64,000 nucleotides of DNA from JAZDMK01 sp043800975 (GCA_043800975.1 JAZDMK010000325.1:8872-72871), one strand, 5' to 3'; shown: positions 16,349-24,959, numbered from the stretch's first letter. Notes: generated from the sequence alone by a model not told the origin. Program-made: numbers and translations.

Positions 16349-16855
16349 ATGGCTTTATTAAACGAATTAACGCTCGATCAAATGGTCGACCAGGCATTAG
16401 AAATGCAGAATCTTTCCGAAAATGATTTGCTCGTTAAGATGGGCACCATCATGGACAACAACGGATATCAGGTGTTGACTGCAGGCCCGCTTCTTTCAGA
16501 AGTTCATCAGGAAGGACATCTTTCTGTAAAAAGCATTGTGGCATTTCACACAGCTAAAGAACTTTCAACTGATGATCCCAAAGAAGAAGGAAAACGTTTT
16601 ATCGATCGCTTGCTGGCTCAAATCAAACATGAGATCTGTACAAACAAAAACATTTATAACTGGCTTGTGAATGATAATTCCGATCTTAAGAAAGAAGCTA
16701 TCAAAAAAATTATCAGCATTGCCCTCACAACACTCGGGTTAGCTGTTGCCGGTTGGGTCATTGCATTGCTTGTAGTTGCCATTGCTTTTCTACTTAAGCA
16801 GGGATATATTGCATTTTGCTCTCCTTTATGGGACACCGAAGGTAAGCCCGTTTGA
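16349..16855 (+). CDS. Unknown 168-residue protein with C-terminal membrane helix
   Basis: The N-terminal two thirds are polar and helical, with no signal peptide (MALLNELTLDQMVDQALEMQ). At about residues 117-155 a long hydrophobic stretch (IISIALTTLGLAVAGWVIALL and onward) could form one or two membrane helices, leaving a short C-terminal tail. This topology suggests a tail-anchored inner-membrane protein. It is flanked by terminators and preceded by the conserved 34-nt element, so it is an independently controlled single gene. I do not recognise the family. The helix resembles the hydrophobic region of the 8365 protein, which has the same leader element, only in general composition. Confidence 0.6.
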   Translation: MALLNELTLDQMVDQALEMQNLSENDLLVKMGTIMDNNGYQVLTAGPLLSEVHQEGHLSVKSIVAFHTAKELSTDDPKEEGKRFIDRLLAQIKHEICTNKNIYNWLVNDNSDLKKEAIKKIISIALTTLGLAVAGWVIALLVVAIAFLLKQGYIAFCSPLWDTEGKPV

Positions 16856-16877
16856 TCATTCATTTATTTTTGAAATG

Positions 16878-16912
16878 AAGCTTTCTCTGATAATCAGGGA
16901 GAGCTTTATTTT
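16878..16912 (+). terminator. Rho-independent terminator of the 16349 gene
   Basis: AAGCTTTCTCTG pairs with CAGGGAGAGCTT (two G-U pairs) around a short ATAAT loop, followed by TATTTT. Confidence 0.75.
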
Positions 16913-16943
16913 ACCCGGTTTAAAAAATTATTTTACTCAATTC

Positions 16944-16981
16944 CGGAACCTTTTAATATCTCGGGGCATTAACTAAAAAAA
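16944..16981 (+). repeat. Upstream module type 2, copy 2
   Basis: CGGAACCTTTTAA, a spacer, then CGGGGCATTAACTAAAAAAA; this aligns with 11876-11914. It ends 24 nt before the ATG at 17006. Confidence 0.6.
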
Positions 16982-17005
16982 GTAATATCATTTAAAAATT
17001 AAACT

Positions 17006-17548
17006 ATGAACTCTAACAAAATTAAAGCTTTTGGTCTTCTCATCACGCTCACTTCTATTATTATTAAGGTTTTCTTTCTGGACCATTATTCAGAACAAAG
17101 AGTAAAAACTCAAAATATGTTTACAGATTATCAAACGCTTACAACTGGTGCTATGTTAAATGATATTCTCCTTTTCGGCAATACTGATTTTAAAGGAGCC
17201 CCAGGAGATATCCCCAATCAGGCCATTAATTATAATAATGCCACAGCATTAATGATAACAGCATCTGTTGAAACTGATCAAAAAGTAAAAGAACGAATGA
17301 TAATCAATATGAATCAACGCTGCAAGGAAGTTAAAACAATGGATCAGTATAAAATTTTTAGACAATATTGCATGCAACTTCAAAAAGAAACATTGGATGA
17401 TTTCCAAAAGCAGTATAACACTGAAGAAAGCAATCTAAGTTTGTATAATACTCTTGTAATCATTTTTACAATTTTGGGCTCTCTTCTACTTGTAATTGGT
17501 GAGTTTATTGAAGCACGAAAACCGAAATTTATCCCAAAACATAAATAA
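17006..17548 (+). CDS. Unknown protein with two membrane helices
   Basis: 180 residues. A first membrane helix lies at about 8-26 (AFGLLITLTSIIIKVFFL) and a second at about 148-168 (LVIIFTILGSLLLVIGEF). Between them is a ~120-residue polar, largely helical domain that is probably periplasmic. The C terminus is basic (ARKPKFIPKHK), consistent with a cytoplasmic end. The topology is like that of sensor or chemoreceptor-type proteins without a signalling domain, but no family is recognised. It is preceded by module type 2. Confidence 0.6.
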   Translation: MNSNKIKAFGLLITLTSIIIKVFFLDHYSEQRVKTQNMFTDYQTLTTGAMLNDILLFGNTDFKGAPGDIPNQAINYNNATALMITASVETDQKVKERMIINMNQRCKEVKTMDQYKIFRQYCMQLQKETLDDFQKQYNTEESNLSLYNTLVIIFTILGSLLLVIGEFIEARKPKFIPKHK

Positions 17549-17659
17549 AAGAAAAGCTAATTGTTAAGCATTGTTTTTTTTCAAAGTTCAACCGCGATGA
17601 TTGGGAGAAGGATTGAAAGACTTTAAAACATTTTATTTACAAACTAAAACTTTAATACT

Positions 17660-17914
17660 ATGCTTCACGAAAATATTTTAGAAAACTGGTCAGAATATGA
17701 CAACAGAAAATTAAAAAAGGAAGATGCACTTTTCTTCTCTTGTGATGAGAGCTGGGAAAGAGAATATTTGATTAAGAAAATCAAATACCATAATCCTGCA
17801 TTAACTGAAGAAACCATTCTCCTGGCAATTTTAAACTGCTGCAAAAAAACAAATGCACCAAGACCCAGAAAAGCTTTTGTGATTTGTGTACTACGCGAAT
17901 TAGGTTTAGAATAA
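17660..17914 (+). CDS. Small hypothetical protein (84 aa)
   Basis: ATG at 17660, highly charged and helical (MLHENILENWSEYDNRKLKK). Two cysteines sit in the sequence LNCCKKTNAPRPRKAF. There is no signal peptide or membrane segment. It is separated by 110 nt from the previous gene and 136 nt from the defence operon. I do not recognise the family; length and composition are compatible with a small regulatory or adaptor protein, but nothing more can be said. Confidence 0.5.
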   Translation: MLHENILENWSEYDNRKLKKEDALFFSCDESWEREYLIKKIKYHNPALTEETILLAILNCCKKTNAPRPRKAFVICVLRELGLE

Positions 17915-17972
17915 AAATTATTTTTTATGAACGATCTCATCAACTGCCCTATAACGTTGCTCCCAAAATAAA

Positions 17973-18009
17973 CTTGCACAATCCACCTGATTTCGTATTT
18001 TTGAAATCA
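17973..18009 (+). promoter_or_regulatory. Promoter of the RecQ/DprA operon overlapped by an inverted repeat
   Basis: CTTG (17973-17976), 19 nt, then TATTTTTG (17996-18003) fits the Bacteroidota -33/-7 promoter pattern. A perfect 7-bp inverted repeat, TGATTTC (17988-17994) and GAAATCA (18003-18009), spans the -7 box, which is where a repressor would be expected to bind. The start codon is 41 nt further on. Confidence 0.55.
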
Positions 18010-18050
18010 ATAAAACCCCCATACCATCCAATCATTTCATTTCATGAAAA

Positions 18051-20069
18051 ATGACTCGTCAGGAAGCTGAAGCTAAATTAAACATCACTTTTGGTCTCGA
18101 AAGATTTTATAATAATCAATGGGAAGCGATTGAAAAAATTCTGAAAGGGGAGCATGTACTTTTAATCGAAAAAACAGGCTTTGGCAAATCTTTATGTTTT
18201 CAATTTCCGGCTACTCTCTTCAGTGGTACTACCATTATTTTTTCTCCATTGATCGCTCTTATGAGGGATCAGGTTAAAAAACTTAATAACCTTGGAATAG
18301 ACGCAAGGTGCATCAACAGTGAACAAACGCCTGAAGAAAACACTCGTATTATCAATGATGCAGTAGAAGGGAAAATAAAAATTTTATACATAGCGCCGGA
18401 ACGACAGGAAAATACTGAATGGTTTGAAGCTACCCGAAAGATGAAACTTTCGATGGTCGTCGTGGACGAAGCACATTGTATATCCGTCTGGGGGCATGAC
18501 TTCAGACCTGCATTTAAAAGAATCATTTCATTAGTCAATCTGCTGCCCCGCGAGTTGCCTGTGCTTGCTACAACAGCAACAGCCACAAAAAAAGTAGAAG
18601 CCGATATTGCTGCGCAAATGGGCAGTAATCTTACAATAATCCGGGGAAACCTGATGCGCCCCAATTTCAGGCTTTATGTAGCTCAGGTAAAATCAGAAGA
18701 TGAGAAAATGATCTGGTTGGGTCAACACATTCCAAAACTATCCGGATCCGGTGTGCTTTATACAGGTACACGTGTAGATACAGAGATTTATTCAAAATGG
18801 TTTGAATATCTTGGTATTTCAGCTGTTGGTTATAATGCTGGTTTAGACGCCGATTCGCGTATCGATATTGAAAACGGTCTGATGTCAAACAAATGGAAGT
18901 GTGTTATCTCAACCAATGCATTGGGTATGGGTATTGATAAACCGGATATACGATTTATTATACATACCCAGATACCTCAGTCTCCGGTTCATTATTATCA
19001 GGAAATAGGCCGTGCGGGCCGTGATGGAAACCCGGCATTTGTCATTCTGTTTTATAATCCCAAAGACAAAACATTGCCCGAGGCTTTTATTGAAAGTGGA
19101 AGGCCTTCCGTTGCTAAATATGAAAAAGTAATTCAGGCTTGTAGAAACGAAATGTTGGGCGAACGTGAACTTATGCGCAAAACAAATCTGAAGCAAACTC
19201 AGATCAGGGTAATCAAAGCCGACCTGATCGAACAAAAAATTCTAAGGGAAGTTACATCAGGGGGGCATAAAAAACTTGAGTATATCACAAACGCTCCTGC
19301 ATTAAACACCAAAGCATTTGAAGAATTAAAAACCATCAAGACAGCTGACCTTGATAAAATGATCGGGTATGTAAATACAACTTCTTCCCGCATGAAATAC
19401 CTGTGCGACTTTCTGGGAGATTCTTCCGAAATGGATTTTAAAAATTGTGACAACACCGGAATGAAAAAAATAATTATTGAGGATTCTCCCGAGTGGACAC
19501 AGAAACTGAGCGACTACAGAGAAAATTATTTTCCGCTTCTTGAAGTTGAAAAGCCGGAACTCAATCTTGTAAACGGTGTAGCAGCCTCGTATTATGGATT
19601 TTCAAATGTGGGTACTGTGTTGCATCGTTGTAAATATGAAAACGGAGGTGACTTTCCGGATTTCCTTATAAAACTGACATTAAAAGCATTTCGAAAAAAG
19701 TTCGGGAATGAAATTTTTGATCTCGTTCTGTATGTCCCTCCTACTAAGTCCGGCGAGCTTGTTAAAAATTTTGCTGTAAAGATTGCCGGTGTTTTGAAAT
19801 TTCCCCTCTCGCATAAGTTATCAAAACAAAGACCTACCAGCGAACAAAAGATTTTCGAAAACGCAATTCTGAAAACTGACAATGTTAAGGATGCATTTGT
19901 TTTTGAGAATCCTGCTGAAATTACCGGAAAAAATATACTTCTTATTGATGATATTTTCGACAGCGGTGCAACCGTGAAGGAAATTGGAAAATATTTAACT
20001 ACTTTAGGGGCGTTAAAAATTGCACCTTTAATTATTGCCCGCACTGTAGGAGGAGATTTGAATGACTAA
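18051..20069 (+). CDS. RecQ-like superfamily 2 helicase fused to a C-terminal phosphoribosyltransferase domain
   Basis: 672 residues. The helicase core spans about 1-340: EKTGFGKSLCFQFP (Walker A), VVDEAHCISVWGHDFRP (DEAH and aromatic loop as in RecQ), TTATATKK (motif III), GMGIDKPDIRF and QEIGRAGRDGNPA (motifs V and VI). A winged-helix-like segment and a degenerate zinc region (FKNCDNTG) follow; no HRDC domain is seen. Residues about 550-672 form a type I PRTase domain with the PRPP loop ILLIDDIFDSGATVKE. This fusion is unlike housekeeping RecQ. It overlaps the DprA-like gene by 8 bp, indicating coupling. It probably unwinds DNA in a defence or DNA-uptake context; the PRTase may modify or sense nucleotides, which is inference. 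Confidence 0.85.
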   Translation: MTRQEAEAKLNITFGLERFYNNQWEAIEKILKGEHVLLIEKTGFGKSLCFQFPATLFSGTTIIFSPLIALMRDQVKKLNNLGIDARCINSEQTPEENTRIINDAVEGKIKILYIAPERQENTEWFEATRKMKLSMVVVDEAHCISVWGHDFRPAFKRIISLVNLLPRELPVLATTATATKKVEADIAAQMGSNLTIIRGNLMRPNFRLYVAQVKSEDEKMIWLGQHIPKLSGSGVLYTGTRVDTEIYSKWFEYLGISAVGYNAGLDADSRIDIENGLMSNKWKCVISTNALGMGIDKPDIRFIIHTQIPQSPVHYYQEIGRAGRDGNPAFVILFYNPKDKTLPEAFIESGRPSVAKYEKVIQACRNEMLGERELMRKTNLKQTQIRVIKADLIEQKILREVTSGGHKKLEYITNAPALNTKAFEELKTIKTADLDKMIGYVNTTSSRMKYLCDFLGDSSEMDFKNCDNTGMKKIIIEDSPEWTQKLSDYRENYFPLLEVEKPELNLVNGVAASYYGFSNVGTVLHRCKYENGGDFPDFLIKLTLKAFRKKFGNEIFDLVLYVPPTKSGELVKNFAVKIAGVLKFPLSHKLSKQRPTSEQKIFENAILKTDNVKDAFVFENPAEITGKNILLIDDIFDSGATVKEIGKYLTTLGALKIAPLIIARTVGGDLND

Positions 20070-21201
20070 CGAAGCTGCATACTGGATTGCCCTTGCCCAT
20101 CTTCCACGATGGGGTCATGCTAAGATTAATAATCTTATTATTAAATTTTATCATGATAATAAAATCAGTCCGGCCGATTTTTTTCATCTCAGCGATGAAG
20201 AATGGAGCAAGAATTATCAGCTCGATTTTCGGGATATTAATCAATTGAAGGAAGCGCGTGAAGACCTGCCTAATCTTGCTTTTCTTTCCGAGAAAATGCA
20301 AAGCGAGGGTTACGAAATAATTCCTATTACTTCGCCTGAATATTCGGCAAACCTGAAAGAGAATCTTAAAATTGCACATGCACCGGCTCTTATTTATGTA
20401 AAGGGAAATCGTGAAATACTGCTCGAAAAGTCTATTGCTATTGTAGGTTCACGAAACGCTACAGAACTATCGCTTAAATTCACCGATAACATTGCGCAGC
20501 TTGCAAGCAAAGAATACAAAGTTGTTGTCAGTGGTTTTGCAAAAGGAGTCGATAAACAGGCGCTCGATTCTGCTATCACCTACAAAGGTCAGAGCATCAT
20601 TGTACTTCCGCAGGGTATTATGACTTTCAGCAGTGGCTTTAATAAATACTACCGCCAAATTGTAGATGGTGACGTACTTGTATTAAGCACCTTTTTCCCG
20701 AAAGCCCCCTGGAAAGCTGAATTGGCGATGGCCCGAAATCCGATTATCTATGGCCTGGCTCATGAAATCTATGTGGCTGAATCTTCCGACAAAGGAGGTA
20801 CATGGTCGGGTGTGATGGATGGATTGAGGAAGAACAGAAAAATATTTGTGCGAAAACCGGAGAATTTCGAGAATAATGCAAACAATCTTTTAATCTCTAA
20901 AGGCGCTGTTCCGGTCGACTTCAACGGAAACACTTTGTCGGGATATAGTTCCGGCGATGTACAAACAACTTTACCACTTGCAGGAGAACCTGAAATATCG
21001 TACGAGAATAAAATTCTGGAAGTATTAAAAACAGGATCTTTTCCGGTGAAGGAAATTATTAAAAAGCTAAATCTTAACTGGACCGATCATCAAATGCGTA
21101 AATTTCTTAAGTCGCAAAAAGATGTGGAAGAAATTAAAAAGAAAACAATCCACTACACCTATAAAACCAATATCCCGATTCAGCCTACATTATTTGATTA
21201 G
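20062..21201 (+). CDS. DprA/Smf-family protein
   Basis: 379 residues. The central Rossmann-like domain has the DprA signature: KSIAIVGSRNATELS, VVVSGFAKGVDKQALDSAI, and GQSIIVLPQGI. An N-terminal helical region (1-100) and a C-terminal winged-helix-like segment (KEIIKKLNLNWTDHQMRKFL) flank it. Ordinary DprA loads RecA onto incoming single-stranded DNA. Here the gene is translationally coupled to a RecQ-PRTase fusion and followed by MazG and DUF2075 genes rather than by competence or topA genes, so a specialised role in a defence-type operon is more likely. Several residues of the usual nucleotide loop are altered (VVVSGFAKGVD in place of SGxARGID). Confidence 0.8.
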   Translation: MTNEAAYWIALAHLPRWGHAKINNLIIKFYHDNKISPADFFHLSDEEWSKNYQLDFRDINQLKEAREDLPNLAFLSEKMQSEGYEIIPITSPEYSANLKENLKIAHAPALIYVKGNREILLEKSIAIVGSRNATELSLKFTDNIAQLASKEYKVVVSGFAKGVDKQALDSAITYKGQSIIVLPQGIMTFSSGFNKYYRQIVDGDVLVLSTFFPKAPWKAELAMARNPIIYGLAHEIYVAESSDKGGTWSGVMDGLRKNRKIFVRKPENFENNANNLLISKGAVPVDFNGNTLSGYSSGDVQTTLPLAGEPEISYENKILEVLKTGSFPVKEIIKKLNLNWTDHQMRKFLKSQKDVEEIKKKTIHYTYKTNIPIQPTLFD

Positions 21202-21222
21202 CAACCAACTCAACGAACCCCA

Positions 21223-21561
21223 ATGAGTAACCCCTCCGATATCTCCACCCTCACCGCAGCCCTCATCCAATTCCGCAACGAACGCGACTGGGAACAGTTC
21301 CATAATTCAAAGGATCTCGCGCTCGCCATTTCTATCGAAGCAGCCGAGCTGCTGGAATGCTTTCTGTGGAAAGGGAATGAAGAAGCCGACAAAGAAAAGA
21401 TCAAAGAAGAACTGGCCGATATTTTTGCATTTGCATTTCTGCTGGCTGATAAACACAAGTTGGATGTGAAAGAAATTGTGCTGGATAAAATCAAACGCAA
21501 CTCCGAGAAGTACCCTGTTGATAAGGCAAAGGGAACGGCGAAGAAATATGATGAACTATGA
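21223..21561 (+). CDS. MazG-like nucleotide pyrophosphohydrolase
   Basis: 112 residues, a complete single-domain MazG-like protein. The metal-binding pattern is present: SIEAAELLECFLW (ExxE) and KEELADIFAFAFLLADK (ExxD). Such enzymes hydrolyse (d)NTPs to monophosphates. It starts 21 nt after the DprA-like gene and its end overlaps the next start by 4 bp (ATGA), so it is co-expressed with the DUF2075 ATPase. In this operon it may act as a nucleotide-depleting or housecleaning component; that role is inferred from context only. Confidence 0.85.
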   Translation: MSNPSDISTLTAALIQFRNERDWEQFHNSKDLALAISIEAAELLECFLWKGNEEADKEKIKEELADIFAFAFLLADKHKLDVKEIVLDKIKRNSEKYPVDKAKGTAKKYDEL

Positions 21562-23270
21562 TTGACTCCATAAATAGTCAGGAATTTAGAATTTCAAATT
21601 ACCCATTTACGGATGATGTACTTGAGGTAATCAGGAAAGATAGTCAGGTGCGTGAAACCTGGCCATTGGTTTATATAATTAAGGATGACATTCTAAACGA
21701 AGCCTATGTTGGAGAAACCACCAATGTAATTTCCAGAATGTACAATCATCTTACTAATAGAGACAGAAAGAAATTAAAACATCTTCATTTAATAACTTGT
21801 AATGTTTTCAATAAGTCTGCTACACTTGATATTGAGGCAAATCTGATTAAGTATATTGCTGCCGACGGTAAATACAAATTGCAAAATGGCAATGCCGGTC
21901 TAGCAATGCATGAGTTCTATCAAAAAAAACAATACGAGGACTTATTTCAAAAAATCTGGACAGAATTACAACAACGAAAAATCACCCAGAAAAATATTTC
22001 AGAAATTAACAACTCTGATCTGTTTAAATTTTCGCCATACAAGACGTTAAGTACTGATCAGCAGATCGCAATTTTTGAAATAGTAAATATTTTAAGCAAG
22101 CATACTGAGGGGACTTTGTTTGTTGAAGGCAGCGCGGGCACTGGCAAAACTATACTCGCTATTTATCTTATTAAATTATTACTTAGTGATATTGATGAGT
22201 ATGTGCTGGATGAATTTGATTCTGTTGATAGAGATCAGGTGGAACTGTTCCTGAGTATAAAGAAAAAATACCCTAACCCGAAAATTGCATTTGTCGTCCC
22301 AATGAAGTCTCTCAGGAAAACACTACAAAATGTTTTTAATAATATCAAAGGGCTAAGTTCAAAAATGATAATAAGCCCTTTTAGTGTTACAAAAATGGAT
22401 TATGATATTTTAATTGTTGATGAAGCGCACAGGCTCAAGAGAAAAGTCAACCTCTCGAGCCCTGGTGAATATTTACTGTTTGATAAAAACAACGAGAAGC
22501 TTAATCTCGATAAGTCTTGTACACAACTAGACTGGGTTATAAAACAAAGTAAATATCAGATATTGTTTTATGATGAAATGCAATCAATAAAGCCTACCGA
22601 TGTGCGCGCAACTGATTTTAATAATCTGTTTAATAAACCTGAAGTAAAGCAAGTAAAACTAAAATCCCAGTTTCGTGTTAAAGGTGGTGCAGACTACATG
22701 ACATATATTGATGATCTTTTAAGCTGCCGGCTGACTGACAGAACTAAGTTGTACGAATCATCTGAATATGAATTAATCCTTTATGAAAAAATAGGAGATT
22801 TGGTTTCATCAATCGATAAAAAGAACACTGAAAATGGATTGTCACGGTTGGTTGCTGGTTATGCATGGGAATGGAAGTCAAGGAATAATGACGTTTGTGA
22901 TATTGAGATCGAAGATCTAAAGTTTAAATGGAATATTACTGATACTGACTGGATAAATTCTGTGTCATCAGGTGCGGTAAGTGCTGAAGTTGGTTGCATA
23001 CATACTACACAGGGTTATGATTTAAACTATACTGGTGTGATATTCGGAAACGAAATTTCATATGACATAGAAAAAAACGAAATAGTGATTAATCAGAAGA
23101 GTTATTTTGATACAAAAGGGAAAAACTCAATTAAGGATCCGGCTGAATTGAAGAGGTACATAATTAATATTTATAAAACACTTTTGATGCGTGGGATAAA
23201 TGGAACCTTCATTTATGTTTGTGATAAAAATTTACTGGACTATTTTAAGAAACACATAAAAGCATTTTAA
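21558..23270 (+). CDS. GIY-YIG nuclease domain fused to a DUF2075 helicase-like ATPase
   Basis: 570 residues. Residues about 35-115 contain VYIIKDDILNEAYVGETTNV and ISRMYNH, the GIY-YIG nuclease hallmark, with a glutamate in IEANLIKY placed as the usual catalytic acid. The remainder is a DUF2075-type P-loop ATPase: FVEGSAGTGKTILAIYL (Walker A), DILIVDEAHRLKRK (Walker B), LFYDEMQSIKP, and KSQFRVKGGADYM. Near the end, EVGCIHTTQGYDLNYTGVI matches a superfamily 1 helicase motif. It is the last gene of the four-gene operon starting at 18051. It likely cleaves and translocates on nucleic acid; whether it targets invading DNA is inference. Confidence 0.85.
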   Translation: MIDSINSQEFRISNYPFTDDVLEVIRKDSQVRETWPLVYIIKDDILNEAYVGETTNVISRMYNHLTNRDRKKLKHLHLITCNVFNKSATLDIEANLIKYIAADGKYKLQNGNAGLAMHEFYQKKQYEDLFQKIWTELQQRKITQKNISEINNSDLFKFSPYKTLSTDQQIAIFEIVNILSKHTEGTLFVEGSAGTGKTILAIYLIKLLLSDIDEYVLDEFDSVDRDQVELFLSIKKKYPNPKIAFVVPMKSLRKTLQNVFNNIKGLSSKMIISPFSVTKMDYDILIVDEAHRLKRKVNLSSPGEYLLFDKNNEKLNLDKSCTQLDWVIKQSKYQILFYDEMQSIKPTDVRATDFNNLFNKPEVKQVKLKSQFRVKGGADYMTYIDDLLSCRLTDRTKLYESSEYELILYEKIGDLVSSIDKKNTENGLSRLVAGYAWEWKSRNNDVCDIEIEDLKFKWNITDTDWINSVSSGAVSAEVGCIHTTQGYDLNYTGVIFGNEISYDIEKNEIVINQKSYFDTKGKNSIKDPAELKRYIINIYKTLLMRGINGTFIYVCDKNLLDYFKKHIKAF

Positions 23271-23439
23271 TGACAAGCGACATTGAAGGATGTTATGTGT
23301 GCTTTACAGTTAAAGCAGCGGAGAATTTTTTTTGGGATAGGTTGATTAAGACATAAGCATATTTGGTACATATCTAATCCCTCAAAATTCGAATTTTTAA
23401 AAGAAAAAAGTTATTGTTTTTTTCGAAGAAAAATATGCA

Positions 23440-23485
23440 TTTGTGTTAAACAATGGGTATAATTTTGTAGTTTCGCATACGAAAC
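23440..23485 (+). promoter_or_regulatory. Promoter and inverted-repeat operator of the methyltransferase gene
   Basis: TAATTTTG (23460-23467) is a perfect -7 box; TTTG at 23440-23443 is a possible -33 box with a short 16-nt spacer. Immediately after it lies the perfect inverted repeat GTTTCG-cata-CGAAAC (23470-23485), at the expected transcription start. The methyltransferase has an N-terminal HTH, and known C5 methyltransferases such as M.SsoII and M.EcoRII repress their own operons through such sites, so autoregulation is likely. The rest of the 229-nt interval 23271-23499 shows no gene. Confidence 0.55.
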
Positions 23486-23499
23486 CAAAATAATATACC

Positions 23500-24927
23500 A
23501 TGCTATCAGTCAAGGAAACTGCAGAAATAAAGGGTGTAAGCGAACAGTACATTCGCAGGCTTATAAAAAATAATGAAATACCAGCCGACAGGGTTGGTAA
23601 AACATGGTTAATTGATGAAGCTTTTCTTGATACTATGGAAAATGGTGGTGAGAAGCAACAAAAAAAATTAAAAATTGATGATGTAGTTTCAAAGAAAACC
23701 CCATCTGATAAGAAATTAAATGTTTTGTCTTTCTTCACTGGTGCTATGGGTCTTGACCTTGGTTTAGAAAAAGCAGGTTTAAATGTGTTACTTGCTTGTG
23801 AAATTGATACACCTATCAGGAACACTATCGTTTCAAACGATACTAAGGTTGGGCTTATTGGTGATGTAAGAAGCTATACTTCTTCTGAAATTCTTCATTA
23901 TGCAAATGTAAAATCAAAAAAACAAGTTGATGTCATAGTTGGAGGGCCACCTTGTCAGGCATTCTCAACAGCAGGTAAAAGAATGGGCTTTGAAGATGAA
24001 AGGGGAAATGTCTTCCTGCGGTTTATTGAAGTCATTTCTGATATCAAACCTAAATATGCAGTTATTGAAAATGTTCGTGGTTTACTATCATCAAAATTAA
24101 CAATCGATATTGATGATGACATTGTAAAAAAAATGGATTTTAATCCTAAAGAAACACCTGGTTCAACACTTTATTATATTACTAAAAAATTGGAAAAGGC
24201 TGGGTATAAAGTTACTTTTAACCTTTATAATACTGCAAATTTTGGAGTGCCACAAATTCGTGAACGTGTTGTAATTGTATGTACTCTTGGTGCAAAACCA
24301 GTACCTTTCCTAAAGCCAACACATTCAGAAAATCCAAATCACAAGCTTAAACACTGGGTTACTTTTAAAGAAGCTGTTACTGGAATGAAAGAATCTGATA
24401 TGCATTACATACCTTTTAGTGCTAAAAGATTAAAATATATTGAAATGCTAAAGCCAGGTCAAAATTGGCGCGATCTTCCAGTAGATATTCAACCTGAGGC
24501 AATGGGAGGCAGTTTCTTTTTAGGTGGAGGTAAAACAGGATTTTATCGTCGACTTTCCTGGGACAGACCTGCTCCAACAATAGTTACACATCCAGCAATG
24601 CCAGCAACTGAGCTTGCCCATCCAACAAAATCACGACCTCTGTCAGTTGAAGAATATAAAAGAGTTCAACAATTTCCCGATAATTGGTCTATACAGGGTA
24701 GCATAGTTGAACAATATCGACAGATTGGTAATGCAGTCCCGGTAGGCTTGGGTAAAGCTATTGGTCTTTCCATTATTAATCATAGTTCAGGAAAAGATGT
24801 AAAAGCGATTAACGACTTTCCTTATTCACGATACAAGAATACTTCAAGTGAAAACTTTTTTTCAACGTTATACCTACCTCCAAAAAAAGAAAGAAAACCA
24901 ACAAATCAATTAACGCTGCAGTTTTAG
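23500..24927 (+). CDS. DNA (cytosine-5) methyltransferase with N-terminal helix-turn-helix
   Basis: 475 residues. Residues 1-50 (LSVKETAEIKGVSEQYIRRL and VGKTWLIDEAFLDTM) are an excisionase/MerR-type HTH. The methyltransferase domain starts near 75 with VLSFFTGAMGLDLGLEKAG (SAM motif I), GGPPCQAFSTAG with the catalytic PCQ cysteine, AVIENVRGLLSS (ENV motif), FGVPQIRERVVIV (QxRxR), a variable target-recognition region, and RQIGNAVPVGLG (motif X). It protects host DNA from the adjacent endonuclease by making 5-methylcytosine. The N-terminal HTH and the inverted repeat at its promoter suggest it controls its own expression. The target sequence is not readable; if the partner is SinI-like, GGWCC is a guess. 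Confidence 0.92.
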   Translation: MLSVKETAEIKGVSEQYIRRLIKNNEIPADRVGKTWLIDEAFLDTMENGGEKQQKKLKIDDVVSKKTPSDKKLNVLSFFTGAMGLDLGLEKAGLNVLLACEIDTPIRNTIVSNDTKVGLIGDVRSYTSSEILHYANVKSKKQVDVIVGGPPCQAFSTAGKRMGFEDERGNVFLRFIEVISDIKPKYAVIENVRGLLSSKLTIDIDDDIVKKMDFNPKETPGSTLYYITKKLEKAGYKVTFNLYNTANFGVPQIRERVVIVCTLGAKPVPFLKPTHSENPNHKLKHWVTFKEAVTGMKESDMHYIPFSAKRLKYIEMLKPGQNWRDLPVDIQPEAMGGSFFLGGGKTGFYRRLSWDRPAPTIVTHPAMPATELAHPTKSRPLSVEEYKRVQQFPDNWSIQGSIVEQYRQIGNAVPVGLGKAIGLSIINHSSGKDVKAINDFPYSRYKNTSSENFFSTLYLPPKKERKPTNQLTLQF

Positions 24928-24959
24928 TTCACACGTAAACTGAATTATTAAAAAAAGTC

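Noticed and set aside
20062..21201. Housekeeping competence dprA
   Set aside because: It is translationally coupled to a RecQ-PRTase fusion and followed by MazG and DUF2075 genes, with altered nucleotide-loop residues, so I do not assign the symbol dprA.
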